A DNA stretch of 64,000 nucleotides from Melampsora larici-populina 98AG31 (taxonomy: Eukaryota > Basidiomycota > Pucciniomycetes > Pucciniales > Melampsoraceae), in contig NW_006768776.1 in the NCBI RefSeq assembly GCF_000204055.1, positions 394,105 through 458,104 of the forward strand, read 5' to 3'. The position numbers and the translations under genes were made by a program. The notes under the pieces are model-generated. The model was not told where the DNA came from and did not search any database. It saw only the letters and a list, made by a program, of their open reading frames with translations. Positions 33,956 to 44,590 of the stretch are shown here, piece by piece (the stretch's first letter is position 1; the number at the start of each line of letters is the position of its first letter).

Positions 33956-35302
33956 TGAGGGCAATAAAATAGGACAAACGAATAGACTAATATGTTAAGA
34001 ATAGAGCTAGTAGTCACAAGACATTAAACGTGTCCTTAAAGAACTTTCTAAACCTGACAACTACGGATCATATAGGTGTAGGTACCCTTGGTGGACTGCT
34101 GATCGGCATCAACAAGATTGATGGTATAAAAAGTTGAAAGGCTACTATCAAACCATCCTCGTCCATTGTTCAGTCAAGAGATGTAACCTGTTTCCATGTG
34201 ATGAGGTTTACATCCCTTATAATCGATCTCACCACAAATTGGCGACATGGAAACACTCAAGGACCATAATTAGCTACCATGAGCTGTTATGTGGGACACA
34301 TCAAAGGGCATCTGGCAAGTCTGCTTTTTCGCGCAAGCTGCAGACTACTTCCACCACTCATCAAACAACGTGACAGAAGTGGGGTGCTTCTACATTCACT
34401 ACCCACTACCTTAAGACAAGTGATCCCAAAGGGATCTGCACACCTAGGAAACCGCTTCCAAGGGATGGACAAAGAACCAGGCCACTCGGATCATACAATT
34501 GTCAATATGGCTCATAATGATCGCGTCAAAGCGTGAGTCACTCACCTGCAACACGGGCCGAAGGAATTGAAAGATGTGTGTAACAGAACAGAACCCCGCA
34601 ACAATTCCTGAGCCACCTCGCAACAAACCAACCACACAAGACCACACATTATTCTTGCCGTTGGTTTGTACGCATTTGTACTTATCCCTTTATCATCATC
34701 GAGGGTCTTACATTGCTCCTCACCCAAACTCTTCACTTTTAGGAAACGCACCCTCCTCGACTGCTTTAAGTACAGCTCGTCCAATTACGGATTCTGGTCT
34801 TCCTCCTCTCGTATCACATTGTAGCATCCTCAACTCCAGCTGAATGACTCCTGAGTAGATATCGCCGCGCTGTGTTTGATCTGTGTCTCGTATCTTTGAA
34901 ACTTTTGGTTTCTGGTACATTTATCTTTCTCTTGATTGCGCTTAAAATCAACGTACGAACCATTCTCCAACCCAACTCTGAATCTACAACATCACTTTCA
35001 AATTGGAACAAAAATCCTTAAACAAGCCTATAATCGAAGCCTCTAAGGTACACGTAATCTTGTCTCCCTCGCCTTTTGTCTTCTTTGATAGATTGTAGTT
35101 CAGGTGTACTGATCTTCATGAATCCTTATGTGTGGTTGAATTTCAGTTCCTTATAGACCGGTCTTTGATTGGCTTCGATATACCAATCCGATTTCCTACA
35201 TTTCCGAATAACTTGAACTTTCCATGTAAGTCTGACTCTTACCACATTCAATCTCTGAAAGCTTGAAATCAGTGTATTGATGACGGTTGATTGATTCTAG
35301 CG
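33956..35302. promoter_or_regulatory. Divergent promoter region between CACTA genes B and C
   Basis: About 1.35 kb separates the start of B (-) and the start of C (+). It has short inverted words (GTTTCCATGT at about 34,190 and ACATGGAAAC at about 34,244) and a likely 5'-UTR intron ending TTCTAG just before the ATG of C. ORFs inside (for example 34,134-34,373) look non-coding. Confidence 0.45.
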
Positions 35303-36148
35303 ATGGCCAACAAGAAGGGAAAAGGCTCTGGCTCCTATTCAGTCACATCGCCAACAACTGCAACCGAGATACTCGCCAGTATGCAAAAGAAGGGAGCGGC
35401 TGCAAGCCCAACCCTTGATGACGTCTCACCATCATCCGATCGCAAAGGCTCTTCCTCTGCCGATGCTAAACAAGAATCATCGCCATCTGACGACAATCGC
35501 TTGCATCCGTTATGGCACGCTGTGCAAACCTTACCAGGAGCCCTTCGCAAGTTCCTCGATCACGACTATATGAGCCAGAAGAAGTCCATCAAGAAGTTAG
35601 AATTCTATCTAATTCTATTTCACTTCAACCCGGCCACCACGTCTCGTCCTACCCACCTCAAGGCTAGTTTGGTGGCAGAGTTCGAAAAAGATTGGTTACC
35701 CCTCCTTAAGCCGTTTATATCTCCTGCTCCGCCTACTGATATGGACACGGATGAAGACGACTTTGATCCCTTGGCCTCCAGCACCACTCGTCGCATGTTG
35801 AAAGAAGTCATCCAGCGTCGAGCTCCTCACGCGCATATCGCTTCGGTTGCAAAGATCGACGGTTTACGCCGACTCTACAAGCAATACATTGATCCAGACC
35901 TTCAACTACCAAAATCTACGGAATTCACTCGCAAACCCCGTGCTGTCAAAGAAAAAGCTCTCAAAGGACTTACTATCGAACAGCTTCGATTTGCTATACA
36001 AGCCCGCTCCCCGGAGGTCTTCATTCATACTGTCGGATTAACCCGTCCTATCTGTCTTGCCTTATACATTAAGTTTGTCGGTGAAGGGGCCGTTGAGCCT
36101 GATATTCTAATTGAGGGCTTTCATTACTCTATCATTGAGGACATCTGA
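35303..36148 (+). CDS. CACTA gene C: protein with repeated SAP-like helical segments
   Basis: Single-exon frame from ATG at 35,303 (MANKKGKGSGSYS), 281 residues; the upstream in-frame codons belong to a probable leader intron ending in TCTAG. After a Ser/Asp-rich N-terminus it contains LPGALRKFLDHDYMSQKKSI, an acidic patch (DMDTDEDDFDP) and two similar helical blocks: RRMLKEVIQRRAPHAHIASV followed by KIDGLRRLYKQYI, and LTIEQLRFAIQARSPEVFIH followed by TRPICLALYIKF. Each resembles a SAP/HeH-type helix-extended-loop-helix, which binds DNA in other proteins; this is inference from pattern only. No catalytic domain. Frame intact. Probably an accessory transposition factor. Confidence 0.6.
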   Translation: MANKKGKGSGSYSVTSPTTATEILASMQKKGAAASPTLDDVSPSSDRKGSSSADAKQESSPSDDNRLHPLWHAVQTLPGALRKFLDHDYMSQKKSIKKLEFYLILFHFNPATTSRPTHLKASLVAEFEKDWLPLLKPFISPAPPTDMDTDEDDFDPLASSTTRRMLKEVIQRRAPHAHIASVAKIDGLRRLYKQYIDPDLQLPKSTEFTRKPRAVKEKALKGLTIEQLRFAIQARSPEVFIHTVGLTRPICLALYIKFVGEGAVEPDILIEGFHYSIIEDI

Positions 36149-36619
36149 CTGTAATGTTTTCCTAGATTTTATTTGTGTTGTCTGGAATTCTCGTACACCT
36201 GGTTTGTATTATCACTTTCAGCTCCAAATTTTCTAGTTTTTTCCTAAATCCAGAGGCTTTACTTGTTGAGTTTATTTGTATCGCTCGAACTGGACTGTAC
36301 TGCCTGTCAATCCAAAATAGTCTATTACTTGTTACACTGTTGCACGTAAGGTCTACCATGAGAGTCGCTCAGAGTCAACACAAATCAGTAGACTGGTTGC
36401 TGATATATGTGATGTATAGATTACAAACTAAGTGATCGCATTACAAACCCAAGATACATAAAGGGTTAGATAACAACATCACAATCAAGCAACCACGTGA
36501 AAGGCAACATATAATGTCTGATTCAACCAGATTGAACAAAACAGACTGAAACATGGTAAAATCACGTTCAAGAAGGAAAAATCATCACATAGAACTATGT
36601 CAAGAGATTTAAACACAGG
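36149..36619. other. Region between convergent CACTA genes C and D
   Basis: AT-rich 3' flank of two convergent genes. A minus ORF 36,162-36,359 and a plus ORF 36,175-36,435 have no domain. Confidence 0.4.
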
Positions 36620-37598
36620 TCAGGAGTCTGTTTGCGGTTGGACAGTTTGATCTGGTTTCGCATCATCTGAGTCATCATCATACTGTTCCATAAGGTCGTC
36701 ATTATGAGGTCCCATAAGCTTTCGGATCACCCTCTCTTGTATCTTGATCTGGTGATGAGCTGAATACACCTCTTGATTCAAATCTATCATTTCCACTTCC
36801 AATTGTTCATACCTAGACTGAAGTACGTGAATATCTTTGATTGCTTGTCCCAAAAGCAGATTTGAATTACCCTCAACTGAACCTCACAAAGAAAGAACGG
36901 AAATCAATTTCTACAATGTTGGCCCACATGACAGCCGATAAACTACATACCATGTTGTTGTGGCTTTAAAGCTTGTGAAGCATTCAACCTAATCTGCTTC
37001 TCAATCAGATTCAGTTTACTATTCATACCAGCCAATTCCCCCCCTATTTCGAGAACTAAATCATCGAAATCTACAATGTAATGCGATTTATTTGAGCAGT
37101 CAAAACACTGATGAAAAGAGACAAAGCATACCTGATACATTGTGATTTGCCTCGTCACACACATCATCATTGGGTTTCACCAAGGCAGGACACTTCGTCT
37201 GAGTACCTACGTCTGTGAAATTTGGTTAATGCCCGCTCGATAAGACTCAGTGGAGCTCGACATTCTTGAAACTCAAAAGAGATAGGTCTACAAACCTTGT
37301 TCTTTAACTTCAAGATCCTCGCTTCCAGTCAATTCCGTGTCCTCTGTGACCACGGATACATCTACAGGCGAGTTCTGATTGGATGTGGGCGTGAGGTCTT
37401 GAGTTTTGGATGGCTTTGTCGCTATAGTACCTTCAATAGTTGGAGTCTTGACCAAAACCTCCATATCATTCGTGTCTCTAAAGTAAGCTAAGTATTAAGA
37501 TCAGGCATCATTGAGTTAGTGTGGTTGCTAGTTGTGAAAGTTAAAAGGTTCATACCTTCGGCCTCTTGGCCTTCATCATGACTGCCACGGTTCGACAT
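36620..37598 (-). CDS. CACTA gene D: small coiled-coil protein with acidic tail
   Basis: Starts MSNRGSHDEGQEAEG at 37,598 and runs over about five short exons: a Thr/Ser/Asp-rich part (EVLVKTPTIEGTIATKPSK), KPNDDVCDEANHN, DFDDLVLEIGGELAGMNSKL with NLIEKQIRL, then the last exon with a heptad-type coiled coil (AIKDIHVLQSRYEQLEVEMI .. IKIQERVIRKLM) and the acidic end DDDSDDAKPDQ. The tail pattern (QERxIxxLM then acidic) recurs at the end of gene F, so the two are probably related. No catalytic motif; likely an oligomerising partner (inference). Confidence 0.6.
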
Positions 37599-38240
37599 TG
37601 ATGACAACTGTGGAGAAGATACCAGTGAGTTCAAACTGTGGAGATAATCAGACATGAATGGATTTGTTCAGTGATTGATAACTTGAACTCACTTTGATGC
37701 GCTGGGAAACGAAGTTAACGCTATGTAAGAGGTGGATCTCCTATTTTAACTACAGTAAGTCAGAGTCTCAAGGGCAAAACCGATGTATGTGCCCTCGAAG
37801 GTGGTGCGGTGATAGAAAAGTGGCCACAGCTTTAGAGGCCCTCATGATCTTGATTAATAAATTGTGAGGCGTTTACATAAATGAGTGTCAATCCAATTCC
37901 ATATATTGAAAAAATTACAACTCATCGTAATCCTATATCATGCATGCATCAACTTTCGATCTTTGTTTTCTTAGAAGTCTTCATGTTTTTATGTATCTAT
38001 TGTTCAAAATACATTGCAGCATATCATCGCACCATTCTTTTTCCAATCTTGACTTGCACAAAAATGAAAATACATATGAATTACATTCAAAATTTGGATT
38101 CTGATTGCCCAATCGGAAGGGGACCTGCAAATTATAAACCAAGTAGATTCCCAATCAGCCCTCCTCATCCGTATTCTTTTCGACACCATCTGTAATACAA
38201 CGTTCCAACTAAACAAACTGCCTAATTTATTGATAACATC
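37599..38240. promoter_or_regulatory. Divergent promoter region between CACTA genes D and E
   Basis: About 640 bp between two divergent starts. The plus ORF 37,881-38,195 has no recognisable domain. AT-rich, no further motif. Confidence 0.4.
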
Positions 38241-39072
38241 ATGACTACTCCAATCCAATCACGTATCTTTCTACCTGATTATCTTCTTCAATATGTCGTT
38301 GAAGGCATCACGCCGCGGATTGATCCTGACCTCTTCCTAAGTGAAGCCGCCACCACCGAAATTTTAGAGACAATCTTAGCGTTCTATCCTCATTTCCGTT
38401 TTACTGCGCATGTACAAGAAGATCGTGATCTGCTTCAAAGGATGTTCATTAGCATGGTGGCACCTCGTCTATCAAATATAATCATACCTACTCAGCGCGA
38501 TACAAACTACATTCAAGCCCCATTACGGACCCTGATATGTGAACCTCCAGAATCTACGAAAACAGTGGACTCTAGCGCTGATATCGACATTAATCGGATG
38601 GAGATGTTCAATAACTTTGCTCTTGCTTATCTCAAGAATGGACAGTACCGCCTGGCAGCTGAAAACCTTAACCGCTTCATCGATAGTTACAAATTTTTGA
38701 ACCAAGAAGAGATCAATGAAATCGTGGATGCTCAAACCGTTGCCGAAGAAGCTCTCCACGACAGCTCATGCTATCTTCAAGATTGTCATCGTTCCATCGA
38801 GGGAATACAGCTCCTTTTACGCCAACGCAATCTCTCACCAACTGAACGTGAAGCGCTTGAAGAGCGACAAAAAACCACAATCACTGCATTAAGATCCAAT
38901 CAGAGGTTGTTCAGTAGCTGTATCCAAGATTTTGGATTCATTGCTGCGTTGGCTGAATATCACAAGTGAGTCCCTTTTATTCAGTTGGTGTATGATTTCC
39001 ATGTGACCTAATATGATATTATTCCCGATTAGGAACATCCTGGCTAGTCATCAATCCGGTGCTCCTAATTAG
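38241..39072 (+). CDS. CACTA gene E: helical (TPR-like) protein of unknown function
   Basis: Two exons, 38,241-38,965 and 39,033-39,072, separated by a 67-bp intron; about 254 residues starting MTTPIQSRIFLPDYLLQYVV. Mostly predicted helices; the middle NNFALAYLKNGQYRLAAENL followed by EEINEIVDAQTVAEEALHDS has the small-large residue spacing of tetratricopeptide repeats, and a basic/acidic helix LSPTEREALEERQKTTI follows. No catalytic motif or membrane segment. The frame is fully open and the ATG lies in a normal context after an AT-rich leader. Function unknown; the setting suggests an accessory gene of the transposon. Confidence 0.6.
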
Positions 39073-39854
39073 AGACTTTCAACACAAGAAATCAAAACAT
39101 TCATCTTAAGCCTCCTCAATACTCTTAGCCTCACAGAATTGAGATGTAGCTTTTGGCTCCGAGTTTCCTATCTTATAATAATATATGATGTTGCTCTGGG
39201 AAATGTAGCTTTGTTATTCTGCCGCTGTGAATTTAGAAAAGGTTTAAATGGCTGAACCATTGCAACCAAATACGCCTTTCTATTGAAATCCATGCAATCA
39301 GACCCAAAATCCACTGAGCCAGATTTCTTGTGAAGTGTTTGAAATGGTGATAGAACCAAAAAAATGATCGAATCCCAGTTTCCGAACGAGCTCATGCACA
39401 TACAATTAAATCCTTGATCATGAAATCAAACTTTCCATTTGTGCCGCACTTGTTGAGGGCACAATCTATGAGTATTTAAATAAGCTTTATGATTCATCAA
39501 TCGAGCTTGAAAAACGTGCATTCATGTGTCATATGTTTGGTTTAGTTCTCCTTGTGCGATTGCTGGTGACTGGTATCCGTTGACATGAAGGAGATTTGGC
39601 TATTCCGATACTACTGCAGGAGTTCCATATGTAATGGAACGACTGTTGACTCAAGGGTTGTACTTCGTTCAGAATGATGACTTGGTACACTAGTATCCCC
39701 GGTGAACTCCTGTATTACAAGATGAGAGTAACATTGAAAAGAAGAGACCAAAACCACAAGCAAGTAAAAAGTACAAAATGCCACCAGGGCCAAGTAAAAG
39801 AGAAACTACAATGGATGCGGTGTATTCAGGAAACCACCTGTGACATAGGAATCA
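39073..39854. other. Region between convergent CACTA genes E and F
   Basis: No gene recognised; the ORFs here (39,168-39,401 and 39,611-39,793, minus) lack domains. Confidence 0.4.
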
Positions 39855-41852
39855 TCAATCACTATATTCAGATTGGCTGTCAACTCCAGGTTCATCATAC
39901 CCCACCCCGCTTTCTGACTCCTCGTCACCTTGTTCATGTTGCATTAGTTGTACAATACACCTCTCTTGCGTTTGAATGTCTTGTTCGGATCTACTGCATC
40001 GGTGATGTAGGAGATCCAGCTGCTGCTTCAAGCTGGAGACCGTATCCCGAAGTTGATCAAGACATTGAGCTTGAATGTCGAGACGACGTGTGATGTCCTT
40101 AAGGGCTTTATCTAGAAATGATGGGCAGAGTCAGTAAAATCTTAGCCGACTTCAAATGGCGAAATTTACCTTGCTCGTATCGCTGGTGTTCATGTTGGAT
40201 GATCTTGGCAACTGATGTTTCCTCAATGACATCTACTTTTTTCAGTAGCTGAGACACCGATGTCTCAAGCGTAGAAACTACTCATTTCGACGTATCAGTG
40301 TATGCTCCATGTGCTAGAAGGATTATGTTACATACTTATCTCCACTCGACGTCTTTCTTCTTGGACACATCGATGCCAGACTTAGTTGTTGATGTTGTTT
40401 TTTTGCGTGCTTGTATGTCTTCCGTGATAGCTGCTTATGAGAAAAAATCATTATGGTAATCTCAAATGCTGACGTTGATGACTATCACTAACGTAGATCT
40501 TCAACCCCAAGCAAGTCCACCCCTGAGAAATCAATGAGATCCTTCATTTCTGGAGTCTCTGGACTCTTGATAAGATCGTTGATTCCAGTCATTTTTGAGC
40601 TTGAAGGAATGCCATTCGAAGTTTTTGATGATTTGATAGATTCTATTTCATAAGATTGTAGGGCTTTGAGATCTTCTGTGCTTGCACTGTCCAATAAGTC
40701 GATACACGAGTTGTGCACAGCTGGTGTTGACTTGAGTGGTTCCAAATGCGAAGTTTTGTTTGATTGTGAAAAAGGAAAGACCTTTGCTACTCGCTATTAT
40801 TAAATCGGACATGAGATGATAAGCAGCTTGGTCAGTATATAATAGATAGGACCACGGACGGCCGATAATCTGACCTTTTTTTCTTTCTTTGAACTTTTTC
40901 TTCGAAGCTGAGACGGCCCCTCGTCACCTGATGAACAGTACACACAGTTTGCAATGGCCAGGTGACATGAGCCATTCACATCTGATCAATATGATATTTG
41001 TGGAGAAAGATGCGCACCCAAGTGAGCACGTTTGGAAAGCTGGTTGTTGGGAGTGGGGGAACCAGACCGCTTGAGTTGACGTTCTCGTTCTGGCGGAATC
41101 GATGGGTGCCGGGGCTCTTGTGGTAAATTGACTGGCAGAGCTAGCTCGTGTAACACTTATCAGAATCACAATATCAACATTAAACAGGTGCGAAATCAAG
41201 CTTACCAAAGGTGGCTCGCTTGGCGGGCTTCGCACTGTAGCTTGGGGAACCAGATCGCTTGACTTGGTGTTCTAGTGCAATCGGTGGCTTGGGGACCTCT
41301 TGAGGTAACACTGGCTGATCTGTATGATCATAGTTCAGCCTTTAGAACTGTGAAACAAATATCAAGAGGACCAGGTGTGCCATAAAGTCGCTTACCGAAT
41401 TGACTCGAAGTGGAGGTATCAGATTGATTGACTGGTTGCTCGTGTTCGATTGCTGGCGTTGAGGGTGATTGAGGTGAAGCTGGGGGGGCGCCAATACAAA
41501 TCAGAAATAGGATTGGATCAAACTGGAAGGACAGAAAGATAAAAGGAGCCTACCAGGCATCGTCGTTTGGAATCCATTCAGTGTATCGGAATTGCCAGGC
41601 ATCACTCCTGGTGCATCGCTCTGTGGATTGGGGAAAACTTTAAGGATAGATTGACATGACTCATGAGATACATACGAAAGGAATTTGTTGATCAACATAA
41701 GAAATACACTTACACTCAGGCTGTTTCTTCCGTACCATCTCGGCTACACTGCTCTTGCGGGTACTTGATATGACTGGAAACTTGGGATAATTGATGCGTA
41801 ACCAATCCAACATCATTTGCTTTGTCACACCGGGTGCACTTGGATCAAACAT
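39855..41852 (-). CDS. CACTA gene F: SAP-like N-terminus, repeated exons, coiled-coil acidic C-terminus
   Basis: Likely start MFDPSAPGVTKQMMLDWLR at 41,852, a SAP-like helical pair continuing NYPKFPVISSTRKSSVAEMV. Then several short Pro/Ser exons: NSDTLNGFQTTMPG; SPSTPAIEHEQPVNQSD; LPQEVPKPPIALEHQVKRSG; LPQEPRHPSIPPERERQLKR. The last two are clear duplicates, each ending in a KRSGSP..KRA..G pattern. Then GDEGPSQLRRKSSKKEKK, the exon LKSTPAVHNSCIDLLDSAST, a Lys-rich exon, and coiled-coil exons (VSTLETSVSQLLKKVDVI; ITRRLDIQAQCLDQLRDTVS) ending in an acidic tail SEYSD at 39,855. About nine exons; not all splice sites are certain. No catalytic domain; a structural or DNA-binding role is inferred. 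Confidence 0.55.
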
Positions 41853-42926
41853 TTCTAACCGGAGAAATCCCGACGACGCGATCTGATGTTGTTGTGAAGC
41901 TGAACTACAACCCTTGAACATCCGAAAGATGACCACGAGATGCATGAATAAATAGACTCATCAACGTTTCAAGTTAACACATCACGGAATTAGAGAGACA
42001 TAATAAAGCACAGTATCAAGTTGCACCTACCGCTGCTCGATCTCCAAGGGACTAGGAGAAGGATTAAAGTTTTATAGCAACTATGCAAACGATCCGGAGG
42101 AAGACGATGATTGAAGTGATATTGAGCGGAGGAATGTGAGAGTTGTGTCAAGAGTTGTGATTGAGTAGAAATATGAAAGTGCTTCGAAGTGTAAAAAGGT
42201 GCCTCCGCGAAGCTCTGCGAGAAGTTGTATCAAGATGAGAACAGAAAAACGGAATGAGGAAGCTTGGTCAAGTCTGGCAGTGAACCAGCAGTTTATATCT
42301 TGATCCAGCGTTTAGAAACTCGGTAAGACCTAGCGATGATGAAAGAAAGAAACATCACAAAGGTACTACTCGTACGTCAAACCAGGTGTATTGGAATTGC
42401 TTGGATCTCTCGGGGGTATCAAAGGGAGAGTGTAGATGACTCATAGAAGAAATGAAAATCGTGATTCAGCAAGAGACAAAGTAGGCAACCGACAGGAGTT
42501 ACAAGTGCATCTTACGGAGTTCCAATGACTTACTTGATCATTGATGAGCCATTTTAACGCTTGTAGCAATGAGATGATGTACAATCACTTTGTACTCTTT
42601 CGATGACATTCTGTCGTGCCACTCGTGCCCGTTACATACTGAGTTGTGCTTCCATTCATTGTTCGATTCAATCTATGAACGGCTTGTTACAGGCCTGAAG
42701 GCAGGATTGCTGTTGGTACTGAGGGTCTGGTGAAAGGCCTGTAACGGTGAATATAAATGGGGTGTGTCGCCGAATGTAAGCATGCGAGTCAATTCAAGAG
42801 TGGGGCTCTTGACGGAGAGTCTTGCAATCACGAACAGCCAGAGTACAATTATAGAATTACTTGAGAGGCAGTGTGAGGCAGAAAATAGATACTTTTCTAT
42901 ACATTGTCACTGATTGATTACATGAG
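41853..42926. other. CACTA 3' subterminal region
   Basis: No gene. Contains an inverted pair TTACAGGCCT (about 42,686) and AGGCCTGTAA (about 42,734), and close to the end the GTAGAAAAGT words shared with the terminal repeats. Confidence 0.5.
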
Positions 42927-43021
42927 TGTAGAAAAGTGCGTTGTATGAGTAGAAAAGTATTATTTTCTATGTACAAAGTACTTTTCTACGCCCCTAGGAA
43001 AAAATGTAGTTTGGTGTAGTG
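42927..43021 (-). repeat. CACTA right TIR
   Basis: Inverted copy of 25,708-25,802 with about five substitutions, ending GGTGTAGTG directly before the TAT target duplication. Confidence 0.9.
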
Positions 43022-44157
43022 TATACTATTTCAACCGGTCTCTCAAATCGCAAACTTCAGAACCGTTTTCAACGATCTGCTGATAGCATTTCTAAGTCTG
43101 TTTTTTTTTCAAAAAAAATCTACTACTTTCTTCTGACATGTTTCCTTTTGACTAGAATAATCAATCAACTTGTTAAAGGAATTTCTGGTAATGGGGAGCT
43201 ACTTGAAAAATACATTACTCTTCCTGATGCTCAAACACCGCTCCCTGACGACTTCTTGACAAATACCAAGTTTATGACTTATTTCAAAGACTGCATTGGT
43301 GCAATTGATGGTACACACATTCCAGTCTCTCCACCAGTCTCTGAATATATTCCTTTCTCTAATCGTAAAGGCTATACATCTCAAAATGTCCTTGCTGCGT
43401 GTAATTTCAACATGGAGTTTATTTATTTGTTGGTGGGAGCTGAAGGTAGTATGGCTGATGGGGCTCTTTGGAATATGGCTCGAGATTGTGACCTTGCAAT
43501 TCCAGCGGGAAAGTACTATCTTGGGGACGCAGGTTTTGCTCTCACTGAGACCTGTCTTGTTCCATTTCGAAAAGTCCGTTATCATTTACGAGAGTGGGAA
43601 AAAAGGAAATTCAGGTCAGACTTCTTTTTTTATCACCCTTTTCATCAATCTCATCCATTTCTCTGTTTTATTCTTTCCCAACTTTTCCATCCTTTCATCT
43701 TAGACCTCAAAATGCAGAAGAACTTTTCAATCTCCGCCATGCTAGTGCCCGTAACGTCATTGAGCGCATTTTTGGAGTCTGCAAGAAGCGCTTCAAGATC
43801 ATGGCACATGGATGTCAATATACTATTGAAATTCAAATATCTATGGTCACAGTTATGTGTTTTATTCACAACTTCATCCGCGCAAAAGATCCAAATGGTT
43901 TAGATGAAGAATTTCCGCAATTTAGAGATGATTTCATTCCTGATCCTCAAGATTTGACTGCACCTGTCACTCAAGATCAAGATGATAACTTAGAACATTT
44001 TGGTAGTACAGCTGAACGTAATAACAATGCTAAAAGACTTCGAGATTCCATTGCAGCTGCTATGTGGGAGGATTATCAGAAAGAGACAGAAAGAAGAAAA
44101 AAAGTAAATGCAAGTAAAAAAAGACATGGAAAACCTCCCATGTATCCAGGTATCTAG
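43022..44157 (+). CDS. PIF/Harbinger transposase, 3' part (DDE nuclease)
   Basis: Continues the frame of 25,288-25,707 after the CACTA. Exons 43,022-43,095, 43,156-43,614 and 43,704-44,157 (introns of 60 and 89 bp). The catalytic DDE_4-type nuclease is complete: CIGAIDGTHIPVS (first Asp), NFNMEFIYLLVGAEGSMADG, YLGDAGFAL (second Asp), RPQNAEELFNLRHASARNVI with ERIFGVCKKRF (Glu of VIER). The C-terminus is helical, basic and ends KKRHGKPPMYPGI. No stop remains after splicing, so apart from the CACTA the gene appears intact. Confidence 0.9.
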
Positions 44158-44590
44158 AGGTTACTTCAATTATATTACATCATTACACTTCATTGTTATT
44201 ATCTTACATGTATTACTCAGTGGTGACTAATACTCTCATTTGATGTATCTCTTCTCTCACTATCTTAACTCAGCTAGAAGCAAATATTCCTTGTAATTGT
44301 TTTTGCATTTCTGAGTTTTAAACCAATTACAAGCAGATAACATATGTATATAACAATAATGTTTGCATGATTACCCAGGCAAGAGAAGATAAATTTAAGT
44401 TTGTGTTTGTAGATAAAAGGCTGTGCACATAAAAGAGACACGAAATTGACATTGAAAGTAAAGAAATGGAAATGGAAAAATAAAACATGAAAGGTAAATA
44501 AACCAAGAAGATAAAGATAAACAAGGGGAAATGGAAAAGAAAACACATCAGTGATAATCACAAAATAAATTGTAGACAAGGTTTCCTCAC
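44158..44590. other. Region between convergent Harbinger genes
   Basis: AT-rich intergenic DNA between the ends of transposase (+) and the Myb-like gene (-). Minus ORFs such as 44,274-44,618 are low-complexity Phe-rich and not credible. Confidence 0.5.

Larger units (their letters stand above)
25708..43021. mobile_element. Complete 17.3-kb CACTA (EnSpm) transposon with six genes
   Basis: Starts CACTACACCAAACTACA and ends with the complement; the inverted repeats match over about 95 bp with five mismatches, mostly C/T. The target duplication is TAT (25,705-25,707, 43,022-43,024), the 3-bp size typical of CACTA. Subterminal copies of GTAGAAAAGTA in both orientations lie at each end. Inside are a TNP2-like transposase (+), then genes on alternating strands: B (-), C (+), D (-), E (+), F (-). 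It is inserted in the Harbinger transposase, whose frame closes exactly on excision. Confidence 0.93.
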
